Made by a program: the position numbers and the translations under genes | NCBI RefSeq assembly: GCF_040187885.1 | Contig: NZ_JBDPLH010000003.1 | Location: forward strand, 496,001 to 560,000 | Direction: 5' to 3' | Length of the DNA stretch: 64,000 bases | DNA from: Roseateles_E cavernae | GTDB lineage: Bacteria; Pseudomonadota; Gammaproteobacteria; Burkholderiales; Burkholderiaceae_C | Shown: piece after piece, positions 56,930 to 64,000 of the stretch | Layout of the letters: the number at the start of each line of letters is the position of its first letter | Position numbering within the stretch: position 1 is the first letter of the stretch | The notes under the pieces: generated by a model | The model's database searches: none | The model's input: the letters and a program-made list of their open reading frames with translations, nothing else | What the model was told of the DNA's origin: nothing

Positions 56930-57898
56930 ATGAAGTTTCGCCACCTGGCCCTGGCCCTGGGTTTCGGTCTGATCGGCCTGAACGCGCTGGCCCAGAGCTA
57001 TCCCCACCGGTCCATCCGCCTGATCGTGCCCTTTCCGGCCGGCGGCGCCACCGATCTGCTGGCGCGCGCGATCTCGCAGAAGCTCGGCAGCCAGCTGGGC
57101 CAGACCGTCGTGGTCGACAACAAGGCCGGTGCCGGCGGCAGCCTGGGCTCGACCGAGGGCGCCAAGGCCGCGCCCGATGGCTACACCCTGGTGCTGACCA
57201 CCAGTTCCACCCATGCCATCGGCCCGCATCTGAACCCCAGGCTGCCCTACAAGGTCGACGAGGACTTCACGCCGGTGGCCCATGTGGCCAATGCCGCCAA
57301 TGTGGTGCTGGTGCCCAACTCGCTGCCGGTCAAGGATGTGCGCGAGCTGATCGCGCTGGTCAGGAGCAAGCCGGGCCAGTACAACTACGCCTCCAGCGGC
57401 AACGGCACCATCGTTCATCTGACCAGCGAGGCCTTCAAGACGCAGGCCCATGTCTTCATCACCCATATCCCCTATCGCGGCACCGGGCTGGCGGTGCCGG
57501 ACCTGGTGGTGGGCAATGTGCATCTGCTGTTCGACTCCATCGTCTCCGGCATGCCGCATGTGAAGGAAGGGCGCTTGAAGGCGCTGGCCGTCACCGGCAA
57601 GAGCCGCTCGGCGCTGGCGCCGGAGCTGCCGACGGTGGCCGAGTCGGGCCTGCCCGGTTTCGAGTCCATCACCTGGTTCGGCGTCTACGGCCCCAAGGGC
57701 TTGCCGCCGGCCGTGGTGGCCAAGCTCAACAGCGAGCTGAACATCGCGATGCAGTCGCCCGAGGTGCGCGAGCGCCTGGCCCGCCTGGGAGCCGAGCCGG
57801 TCAGCAATGCCAGCCCGGCCCAGTTCGCCGCGATGGTCAAGTCCGACAGTGAACGCTGGGGCCGACTGATTCGTGAACGCAAGATTTCTGTGGAGTGA
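56930..57898 (+). CDS. Bug-family (TctC) periplasmic solute-binding protein
   Basis: The protein has 322 residues from the ATG at 56930, with a signal peptide ending at ALAQ (about 20). Family motifs YPHRSIRLIVPFPAGGATD, VVVDNKAGAGGSLGS and LPTVAESGLPGFESITWFG are present. It resembles the protein at 50286 in layout but is clearly a separate member. The gamma-glutamyltransferase-like gene begins at its stop, which suggests that the captured ligand is, or is made from, an N-acyl or gamma-glutamyl compound. No membrane transporter genes are nearby. Confidence 0.93.
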   Translation: MKFRHLALALGFGLIGLNALAQSYPHRSIRLIVPFPAGGATDLLARAISQKLGSQLGQTVVVDNKAGAGGSLGSTEGAKAAPDGYTLVLTTSSTHAIGPHLNPRLPYKVDEDFTPVAHVANAANVVLVPNSLPVKDVRELIALVRSKPGQYNYASSGNGTIVHLTSEAFKTQAHVFITHIPYRGTGLAVPDLVVGNVHLLFDSIVSGMPHVKEGRLKALAVTGKSRSALAPELPTVAESGLPGFESITWFGVYGPKGLPPAVVAKLNSELNIAMQSPEVRERLARLGAEPVSNASPAQFAAMVKSDSERWGRLIRERKISVE

Positions 57899-57903
57899 AT
57901 GTG

Positions 57904-59529
57904 ATGACTCAGAGCTTTGATTGGAACGGCGGCTACGCCAGCCAGCGCATGCCGGTGTTTGCCCGCAACATCGTCTCGACCTCGCACCCGCTGGCGGCCC
58001 AGGCCGGCCTGCGCATCCTGGGGCAGGGCGGCAATGCGGTCGACGCGGCTATTGCGACGGCGGCGGTGATGACCCTGGTCGAGCCCTGCAGCAATGGCCT
58101 GGGCTCGGACGCCTTCGCCATCCTCTGGGACGGCAAGAAGCTGCATGGCCTGAATGCCTCGGGCCGCGCGCCGCAGGCCTGGACGCCCGAGTACTTCCGG
58201 CGCAAATACGGCGCCGAGGCCAAGAGTCTGCCCAAGCGCGGCTGGGACGCCGTGACCGTGCCCGGTGCGGTGGCCGGCTGGGTGGCCTTGAGCGAGCGCT
58301 TCGGCAAGCTGCCTTTTGCCGATCTGATGGCGCCGGCGGTCGAGATCGCCGAGCGCGGCTACGCGGTGCCGGTGATCGTGCAGCAGAAGTGGACGCTGGC
58401 CGCGGCGGTCCAGGAGCTGACCTCGCAGCCGGGCTTTGCCCAGGCCTTTCTGCCCAAGGGCCGGGCGCCGGCGGTCGGCGAGCTGTTCCAGTTCAAGGAC
58501 GCGGCGCGCACCCTGCGCCTGATCGGCCAGACCAAGGGCCAGGCCTTCTACCAGGGCGAGGTGGCCGAGGCGATCGCGGCCTTCGCCCAGCAGACCGGCG
58601 GTGCGATGAGCGTGGCCGATCTGGCCGGCTACAGCCCCGAGTGGGTCGAGCCGATTGCGCAGGACTATGCCGGCCACACCTTGCATGAGATACCGCCGAA
58701 CGGCCAGGGCATCGCCGCGCTGATCGCGCTGGGCATCCTGAAGCATCTGGATGTGGCCGCGCACAAGGTCGACAGCGTTGCCTCGCAGCATCTGCAGATC
58801 GAGGCGATGAAGCTGGCCTTTGCCGATGTCTACAACTATGTGGCCGAGCCCGGCGATATGAAGCTGACGGCCGCGCAGATGCTGGACCCGGCCTATCTGG
58901 CCGAGCGTGCCAAGCTGATCGACATGAAGAAGGCCCAGGACTTCAAGGCCGGCAACCCGGTCAAGGGCGGCACCATCTACCTGACCACGGCCGACGAGAG
59001 CGGCATGATGGTCAGCTTCATCCAGAGCAACTATATGGGCTTCGGCTCGGGCCTGGTCGTGCCGGGCTACGGCGTCTCGCTGCAGAACCGCGGCCATGGC
59101 TTCACCTTGGAAGAGGGCCATGCCAACCAGGTGGCGCCGGGCAAGCGGCCCTTCCACACCATCATCCCGGCCTTCCTGACCAAGGACGGCCAGCCGGTGA
59201 TGAGCTACGGCGTGATGGGCGGAAACATGCAGCCGCAGGGCCATATGCAGACCCTGGTGCGCATGCTGGACTACGGCCAGAACCCGCAGGCCGCCTGCGA
59301 TGCACCGCGCTGGCGCTACAACGAGGGCCTGTCGCTGAATGTCGAGTCGGCGATGGATGCCGACACCGTCGACGGCCTGCGCGCGCTGGGCCACCAGATC
59401 GCCGACATCAACGACAGCTACCAGGACTTCGGTGCCGGCCAGTTCATCTGGCGCCAGGGCGACCCGGCGGTGGACGGCTATGTGGCGGCCAGTGATCCGC
59501 GCCGCGACGGTGCGGCGGTGGGCTTCTGA
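57904..59529 (+). CDS. Gamma-glutamyltransferase-family protein (cytosolic)
   Basis: The protein has 541 residues from the ATG at 57904, preceded by GTGGAG; a GTG at 57895 overlapping the Bug stop is the alternative. It belongs to the N-terminal-nucleophile gamma-glutamyltranspeptidase family: GLRILGQGGNAVDAAIATA, EPCSNGLGSDAF, and the autoprocessing Thr357 in GGTIYLTTAD. There is no signal peptide, unlike periplasmic GGT. The motif after the nucleophile is not the usual TTHxS, so activity on glutathione is doubtful and a related acylase role is possible. It is co-transcribed with the Bug gene. Confidence 0.88.
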   Translation: MTQSFDWNGGYASQRMPVFARNIVSTSHPLAAQAGLRILGQGGNAVDAAIATAAVMTLVEPCSNGLGSDAFAILWDGKKLHGLNASGRAPQAWTPEYFRRKYGAEAKSLPKRGWDAVTVPGAVAGWVALSERFGKLPFADLMAPAVEIAERGYAVPVIVQQKWTLAAAVQELTSQPGFAQAFLPKGRAPAVGELFQFKDAARTLRLIGQTKGQAFYQGEVAEAIAAFAQQTGGAMSVADLAGYSPEWVEPIAQDYAGHTLHEIPPNGQGIAALIALGILKHLDVAAHKVDSVASQHLQIEAMKLAFADVYNYVAEPGDMKLTAAQMLDPAYLAERAKLIDMKKAQDFKAGNPVKGGTIYLTTADESGMMVSFIQSNYMGFGSGLVVPGYGVSLQNRGHGFTLEEGHANQVAPGKRPFHTIIPAFLTKDGQPVMSYGVMGGNMQPQGHMQTLVRMLDYGQNPQAACDAPRWRYNEGLSLNVESAMDADTVDGLRALGHQIADINDSYQDFGAGQFIWRQGDPAVDGYVAASDPRRDGAAVGF

Positions 59530-59582
59530 CACCGTTATTTCCGGCACTTGGGGGTTGAGGGGAGGGCTGCTACCGTGTGCGG

Positions 59583-60425
59583 ATGAGCACGATGCTGCAG
59601 TCTCTCTCCCTCGGTTGGCAGACCGATCTGATCTTTGCGCGCTTCGACGGCCTGGTGATCGAGCGCGCCGATTGCCTAGTGGTGCGCACGCCGACCAACC
59701 CGCTGTTCTACTGGGGCAACTGCCTCGTGCTGCCCGAGGCGCCGCGCGACGCCGACTTGCCCCATTGGCTGGCCCGCTTTGACGAGGAGGTGGGGCAGCA
59801 CACGCGCGAGTCCGGCCACGTCGCCATCGGTTTCGACACCCGCGCGCCGCAGGCCGCGCTGCCGGGTTGGCTGGCGGCCGGTTTCGAGGTCTTTGGCACC
59901 GCGCAGCTGAGCCTGAGCGAGCCGCAGCTGCGCGAGCCGGCCAAGATGCTGGCCGGTGCATTCCGTTTTGCCGAGGTCGATCTCGCGGACCCGGCCCAGC
60001 GGCGGGCGGCGGTGACGCTGCAATGCGAGTCCAATGACAGCGGCTTCGAGCCGGTCAACTACCGCCAGCACCGCGAGCGCCAGATGGCCCGCTACGCGGC
60101 GATGCAGGCGGCCGGCCTGGGGGCCTGGTTCGGCATCTGGCATGGCGGCGAGCTGGTGGCCGACTGCGGTCTGTTCAGGCATGGCGCGCTGGGCCGCTTC
60201 CAGCATGTCGGCACGCACCCGGCCTGGCGCCGGCGCGGCCTGTGCAGCGCGCTGATCCAGGGGGTGAGCCGCCACGGCCTGGCCGGCATGGGTTTGCAGC
60301 GCCTGGTGATGTGCGCGGATCCGGACGATGTGGCCATCGGCATCTACGAGAACGTCGGCTTCCAGCGCGAGGGCCGCTACTGGGGCGCGCAGCGCCGTCC
60401 GGCGCACGATGTGCGATTGGCGTGA
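59583..60425 (+). CDS. GNAT-family N-acetyltransferase
   Basis: The protein has 280 residues from the ATG at 59583 (GTG at 59577 is possible). The acetyl-CoA-binding pattern is in the C-terminal half: VGTHPAWRRRGLCSALIQGV (motif A) and AIGIYENVGFQREGRYWG (motif B). The N-terminal half is a degenerate domain that may bind the substrate. It lies 53 nt after the gamma-glutamyltransferase-like gene; co-transcription is possible. The acetyl acceptor cannot be identified. Confidence 0.87.
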   Translation: MSTMLQSLSLGWQTDLIFARFDGLVIERADCLVVRTPTNPLFYWGNCLVLPEAPRDADLPHWLARFDEEVGQHTRESGHVAIGFDTRAPQAALPGWLAAGFEVFGTAQLSLSEPQLREPAKMLAGAFRFAEVDLADPAQRRAAVTLQCESNDSGFEPVNYRQHRERQMARYAAMQAAGLGAWFGIWHGGELVADCGLFRHGALGRFQHVGTHPAWRRRGLCSALIQGVSRHGLAGMGLQRLVMCADPDDVAIGIYENVGFQREGRYWGAQRRPAHDVRLA

Positions 60426-60465
60426 TTTGTCCCCGGCTTGGGCTTCGTCGGCGCGCCGGCACGGC

Positions 60466-60494
60466 TTGTCCGCCGTCAAGCCGGCCTGTACGAT
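60466..60494 (+). promoter_or_regulatory. Promoter before the MFS leader region
   Basis: TTGTCC (60466-60471) and TACGAT (60489-60494) are separated by the ideal 17 nt, and TG directly precedes the -10 box. A start near 60501 would give a leader of about 195 nt before the MFS gene, containing the 30-codon frame at 60519. Confidence 0.5.
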
Positions 60495-60518
60495 GAGCGC
60501 CTCAAACAGGCAAGACCC

Positions 60519-60611
60519 ATGACCAAGCTCCTCGACCGCAGCAGACCCCGCACACACCGTGCCGCGGGCGTGCGCGTCCGTGCTGGCGGTCTGCCGTGCG
60601 CGTCGGTCTGA
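60519..60611 (+). CDS. Possible 30-residue Arg-rich leader peptide
   Basis: A frame of 30 codons begins MTKLLDRSRPRTHRAAGVRV and ends PCASV, with seven Arg. It lies about 18 nt after a good promoter and 85 nt before the MFS gene ATG. It has only a weak ribosome binding site (GGCAAG). It could be a translated leader that controls the exporter, or chance. The remaining parts of the 60426-60696 gap show no other gene. Confidence 0.3.
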   Translation: MTKLLDRSRPRTHRAAGVRVRAGGLPCASV

Positions 60612-60696
60612 CCCGCCTTCCTCCGCTCCCTGATCCATTCGTTTTTCTCAGACCTGGCCCCACAAGGGCGAGGTGCTGCCCTCATTGGAGAATCCT

Positions 60697-62049
60697 ATGC
60701 AAACCCGGCCCCTGTCCTGGTTTGACCAGCTCAGACAAGCCCTGACCCTGCCGCCCGGCGATCTGCTGCGCGACCTGGTCTACCGCCGGCTCTGGACCTC
60801 GATCCTGATCAGCTCGCTGGGCGGGCAGATCACGATGCTGGCCCTGCCGCTGACGGCGGCCGTGCTGCTCAACGCCAGCCCCACCCAGATGGGTCTGCTG
60901 ACGGCGATGGAGATCGCCCCCTTTGTGCTGTTCTCGCTGCCCTCGGGGGTCTGGCTGGACCGGGTGCGCAAGCTGCCGGTCTATGTCTGGGGCGAGACCC
61001 TGCTGGCCTTTGTCGTGGCCACCGTGCCGCTGGCGCACTGGATGGGCTGGCTGTCGATGACCTGGCTTTATGTGGTCGGCTTTGTGCTGGGCACGGTCTA
61101 CACGACGGCCGGCAGCGCCGCGCAGATCGTGCTGACCCAGGTGGTGCCGCGCTCGCGCCTGGTCGAGGCGCATGCGAAGAACGCGCTGGCCTCGTCCGGC
61201 GCCGAGGTCGCGGGGCCGGGTTTTGCCGGCGCGCTGATCAAGGTGCTGGGTGCGCCTATGGCGCTGGCGGTGGATGCTGTGCTGGTGCTGATCTCGGCGC
61301 TGATACTGCGCGGCATCAAGGTCAACGAGGAACCGGTCAAGGCCAAGAATGCCGACTTCTGGCGCGATCTGAAGGCCGGTGTGCGCTTCGTGCGCAACAA
61401 GCGCCTGCTGGTCAGCCTGGCCACGGCCGTGGGCTGCTGGCAGCTCTGCCATAACGCGGCCATCGTCGTGCAGATCCTGTTCGCGACCCGCACCCTGGGC
61501 CTGTCGGGTCAGACCGTGGGCCTGTCCTATGTGGCCCTGGGCGCCGGCACCGTGCTGACCAGCGTGATGGGCCACCGCATCAGCCGCAGGCTGGGCCCCG
61601 GGCCCTGCCTGGTGCTGGGCTTCGCGGTCTGCGGCCTGGGCTGGCTGCTGCTGTCGGTCGCGCCCGCCAATGCCTGGGGCGTGGCGGCCTTTGCCTTCAT
61701 GCTGTTCACCTTCGGCATTGGCGCGGTGCTGATCTTCATCAACTTCCTGTCGCTGCGCCAGGCGGTGACGCCGGCGCCGATGCTGGGCCGCATGACCAGC
61801 ACGATGCGCTGGCTGATCCTGATCCCGGCAGGCCCCGGCGCGCTGCTGGGCGGCTGGCTGGGTGAGCACTTCGGCCTGCGTTCGGCGCTGGCCTTTGCCG
61901 GCTGCGGCGCGCTGCTGCTGGCGCTGCTGGCCTGGCGCCACGCGACCATACGCGAGGTGCGCGAGCTGCCCAAGCCGGACGATGTCGAGGCGGCACTGGG
62001 CGCCGAAGCGACACCGGGCGTTGTGCCGGATTTGGTTCCCAACAAATGA
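60697..62049 (+). CDS. MFS transporter, EntS-like exporter family
   Basis: The protein has 450 residues from the ATG at 60697, which has GGAG at 60687-60690. It shows about twelve hydrophobic helices, the loop motif PSGVWLDRVRKLPVYVWGE after helix 2-3, and the long central loop (EEPVKAKNADFWRDLKAGVRFVRN) of the MFS_3/EntS type used for siderophores and drugs. The exported molecule is unknown. A GNAT gene follows 12 nt later, so the two are co-transcribed. Confidence 0.9.
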   Translation: MQTRPLSWFDQLRQALTLPPGDLLRDLVYRRLWTSILISSLGGQITMLALPLTAAVLLNASPTQMGLLTAMEIAPFVLFSLPSGVWLDRVRKLPVYVWGETLLAFVVATVPLAHWMGWLSMTWLYVVGFVLGTVYTTAGSAAQIVLTQVVPRSRLVEAHAKNALASSGAEVAGPGFAGALIKVLGAPMALAVDAVLVLISALILRGIKVNEEPVKAKNADFWRDLKAGVRFVRNKRLLVSLATAVGCWQLCHNAAIVVQILFATRTLGLSGQTVGLSYVALGAGTVLTSVMGHRISRRLGPGPCLVLGFAVCGLGWLLLSVAPANAWGVAAFAFMLFTFGIGAVLIFINFLSLRQAVTPAPMLGRMTSTMRWLILIPAGPGALLGGWLGEHFGLRSALAFAGCGALLLALLAWRHATIREVRELPKPDDVEAALGAEATPGVVPDLVPNK

Positions 62050-62061
62050 GGGAGTGTGGAC

Positions 62062-62643
62062 ATGACAACACCTGACCCGGTGCTGATCCAGGTGCCCGAG
62101 CGCCTCCTGACCGAACGCCTGGTGATTGCCGCGCCGCATGCCGGCCTGGGTCAGGCGCTGAATGCGGCGGTGTGCGAGTCGCTGGACGAGCTCAAGCCCT
62201 GGATGCCCTGGGCGCAGACCGCGCCCAGCATCGAGGAGAGCGAGACCGTGCTGCGCCATCAGCTGGCACGGTTCATCCTGCGCAGCGACCTGACCTACCA
62301 GTTCTATCTGCGCGAGCCAGGCAGCGAGCAGGCCGGCCGCCTGCTGGGTGGTACCGGCCTGCACCGCTTCGACTGGACGCTGCGGCGCTTCGAGATCGGC
62401 TACTGGATTCGCACGAGCGCCCAGGGCCGCGGCTATGTCTCGGAAGCGGTGCAGGCGCTGGCCTGCATGGCCTTCGACCAGCTGCGCGCACGCCGGGTCG
62501 AGATCCGCATGGACGAGCGCAATCTGCGCAGCCGCGCGGTGGCCGAGCGCTGCGGCTTCGAGTTCGAGGGGGTGCTGCGGCGCGATGCCTTGAGCCCCAG
62601 CGGCGAGCCGCGCGATACGCGGGTGTATTCGCGGATCGCCTGA
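62062..62643 (+). CDS. GNAT acetyltransferase, RimJ/RimL-like
   Basis: The protein has 193 residues from the ATG at 62062 (GGAG at 62051-62054; a GTG at 62056 is an alternative). It has the RimJ/RimL organisation: TERLVIAAPHAGLGQALNAA, ELKPWMPWA, GYWIRTSAQGRGYVSEAVQA and RSRAVAERCGFEFEGVLRR. These enzymes acetylate N-terminal Ser or Ala of ribosomal proteins or small amines. It lies 12 nt after the MFS exporter gene, so the acceptor could be the exported compound; that is inference. Confidence 0.9.
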   Translation: MTTPDPVLIQVPERLLTERLVIAAPHAGLGQALNAAVCESLDELKPWMPWAQTAPSIEESETVLRHQLARFILRSDLTYQFYLREPGSEQAGRLLGGTGLHRFDWTLRRFEIGYWIRTSAQGRGYVSEAVQALACMAFDQLRARRVEIRMDERNLRSRAVAERCGFEFEGVLRRDALSPSGEPRDTRVYSRIA

Positions 62644-62665
62644 AGAGCGGTGGCGCAGGTCCGGC

Positions 62666-63646
62666 TCAGGACGCCGGGCTGGAAATCTGTATCTCCTCGT
62701 TCTGGACCTGCACCTGCAGACCGAAGCCGGCATGCAGCAGGCGGGCGAAGGCTTCGACATTGGCGGCATCGAACACGCCGCCAATGACGATGCGCGAGGC
62801 GGCGTCGTCCTTGATGACCAGCTGCTTGCGGCCGTAGCGGTTGAACTGGCGCGCGGCCTCGGCCAGGCTGACTTCATTGAAGACCAGCTTGCCCTGCAGC
62901 CAGCCGAGGCTGGCCGTCAGCTGCTGCGGCGACAGCTTGGTCAGCAGCAGATTGCCGGCGTCGGCCAGTGCGGTGTCCGCCCGGGTCAGCACCGCGGGGC
63001 GGTTCTGCTCGGCCTGCACCTGCACCCGCCCTTCGAGCACGGCCACGCGCAGCTTGTCGCCGTCGCGGTAGAGCGAGAACTTGGTGCCCAGCACGGTCAC
63101 CGTCTGCTTGCCCGCATGGACGACGAAGGGGCGCTTGGCATCGTGGGCGATGTCGAAAAAGGCCTCGCCGCGCTCCAGCCAGACCTGGCGCGCCTGTGGC
63201 GTCACCTCGGTGCGCAGCTGCGTGGCGGTGTTCAGCGTCAGCTTTGAGCCGTCGGTCAGCGTGACCGATTCGCGCTGACCGCGCTCGGTGGCGTAGTTCT
63301 GCGTCGGCGCCGGCTTGCCGAAGTTCAGGCCCAGCACCAGGGCCAGCGTCGCCAGGCTCAGACCGGCGGCAGCATGCCGCAGCGGGGGACGTGCGGCCCA
63401 GGCCCAGCCGCGCGGCGCCGGCGGCGGCGCGAAGGCCGGTGCGGCGCCCTGCAGCGCGCGCAAGCGGTCGGCGCGCTGCCAGGCCTGGTCCAGGCGGAGA
63501 AAGGCGACACGGTGTGCGGTCGCCGCGCTCAGCCAGGCGTCCAGCTCGGCCTGGCGCTCGGGCGGCAGGTGGCCGTTCTGGCGGTCGCGCTCGGCGATCC
63601 AGTCGGCCGCGCGGGCCTCGATGTCATGCAGTGCTTTGTTTTTCAT
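62666..63646 (-). CDS. fecR: FecR-type iron-responsive anti-sigma regulator
   Basis: The protein has 326 residues. An N-terminal DUF4880 cytosolic domain (ADWIAERDRQNGHLPPE) binds the sigma factor; a transmembrane helix lies at about 96-112; the FecR periplasmic domain includes NYATERGQRESVTLTDGS and GTKFSLYRDGD; the C-terminus carries a secretin/TonB short N-terminal-like domain (LVFNEVSLAEAARQFNRYG). Such proteins relay a signal from a TonB receptor to the ECF sigma factor encoded next to them. The start overlaps the sigma gene stop by four bases. Confidence 0.92.
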   Translation of the reverse strand: MKNKALHDIEARAADWIAERDRQNGHLPPERQAELDAWLSAATAHRVAFLRLDQAWQRADRLRALQGAAPAFAPPPAPRGWAWAARPPLRHAAAGLSLATLALVLGLNFGKPAPTQNYATERGQRESVTLTDGSKLTLNTATQLRTEVTPQARQVWLERGEAFFDIAHDAKRPFVVHAGKQTVTVLGTKFSLYRDGDKLRVAVLEGRVQVQAEQNRPAVLTRADTALADAGNLLLTKLSPQQLTASLGWLQGKLVFNEVSLAEAARQFNRYGRKQLVIKDDAASRIVIGGVFDAANVEAFARLLHAGFGLQVQVQNEEIQISSPAS

Positions 63647-64000
63647 TGTGTTTTCCGTCCCTTTCTCAACGGCGCGGCGACGCTGCGTGCAGCGCTGCCC
63701 AGCCCCGTTGCCTGCAGCGCCAGCGCCAGGGCGCGCACGCCCTTGGAGACCTGGCGCTCCACCGTGTCCTCGGTGATGCCCATGCGTGAGGCCACCTCGC
63801 GCTGCGACAGGCCCTCGATCTTGCGCAGCTCGATCACTTCGCGACAGCGCGCCGGCAGCAGGTTCAGCGCGATCTGCAGCAGCTTGAGCTCGCTGCGCGC
63901 GGCCAGGTGGCGCTCCGGGCTCAGCTCGTCCAGCGTCGGCGCCAGCGCATCCATATCGGCATAGGTCTCGATCGAGACGATCTGCGCGCGCCGGGCGCGG
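63643..64000 (-). CDS. fecI: FecI-type ECF sigma factor (partial, N-terminus off the window)
   Basis: The reading frame continues past the window end, so only about 119 C-terminal residues are seen. Region 4 is complete: LPARCREVIELRKIEGLSQR and VASRMGITEDTVERQVSKGV. The part after position 63954 reads on upstream as RARRAQIVSIETYAD, consistent with a linker from region 2. An ATG at 63954 is therefore internal. Together with fecR it forms an iron-signalling pair; the cognate receptor gene is not in the window, and the siderophore receptor at 33894 is far away. Confidence 0.9.
   Translation of the reverse strand, partial: RARRAQIVSIETYADMDALAPTLDELSPERHLAARSELKLLQIALNLLPARCREVIELRKIEGLSQREVASRMGITEDTVERQVSKGVRALALALQATGLGSAARSVAAPLRKGRKTQ

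Noticed and set aside
57685..59961. A minus-strand open frame of 758 codons opposite the gamma-glutamyltransferase gene
   Set aside because: It spans three plus-strand genes and has no motif; it reflects base composition.

Overview
The window is a GC-rich chromosomal segment of a betaproteobacterium, most likely order Burkholderiales and close to the Roseateles/Pelomonas/Rubrivivax group. The evidence is gene order and family content: rpmF-plsX-fabHDG-acpP-fabF followed by rpoE-rseA-mucD-lepA-lepB-rnc-era-recO-pdxJ-acpS-nagZ, two Bug-type (TctC) periplasmic binding proteins, HemP, and PEP-CTERM exoproteins. No species can be named from sequence alone. No rRNA, tRNA, insertion sequence, prophage or CRISPR array was seen.

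Positions 1-24,650 are core genome. Fatty-acid synthesis genes (121-5990) lead into an envelope-stress sigma-E module (6001-9195: YgfX-like membrane protein, RpoE, RseA, MucD). Next come translation, secretion and RNA-processing genes (9702-17743: LepA, signal peptidase I, DUF4845 protein, RNase III, Era, RecO, PdxJ, AcpS, NagZ). RNase E lies on the opposite strand (17834-20791), divergent from RluC, a HAD phosphatase, a Rieske protein and SppA. Two long non-coding gaps deserve attention. The one before lepA holds a cluster of DnaA-box-like sites, a promoter followed by a 64-nt two-hairpin RNA with a T8 terminator, and a chain of small hairpins. The one before rne holds three strong hairpins in what looks like a long autoregulatory leader.

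Positions 24,700-33,835 carry a complete Kdp potassium system: a 32-codon membrane ORF, kdpF, kdpA, kdpB, kdpC, an inserted corA-type transporter, kdpD and kdpE, with a KdpE-like operator at 24708.

From 33,850 onward the window is accessory. It has a Fur-box-controlled siderophore receptor plus PepSY reductase, a hipBA toxin-antitoxin pair with four copies of an operator-like 15-mer upstream, a glutamine amidotransferase, two paralogous choice-of-anchor-A PEP-CTERM exoproteins flanking a large TonB receptor, an Rnk-like protein and a tandem Usp protein. An iron-storage and heme module follows (DUF2325 protein, HemP, bacterioferritin, Bfd) with further Fur-like sites.

The most interesting accessory operon is 50286-54193, divergent from a LysR gene. 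It encodes a Bug solute-binding protein, an alpha/beta hydrolase that keeps every catalytic and halide-pocket residue of fluoroacetate dehalogenase, and a LeuC/LeuD-type hydro-lyase pair. This suggests uptake and dehalogenation of a (halo)carboxylic acid. The right end holds a lone ureG, a second LysR/Bug pair with a gamma-glutamyltransferase, a GNAT protein, an MFS exporter with a possible leader peptide, a second GNAT protein, and a FecR/FecI pair that runs off the window edge.
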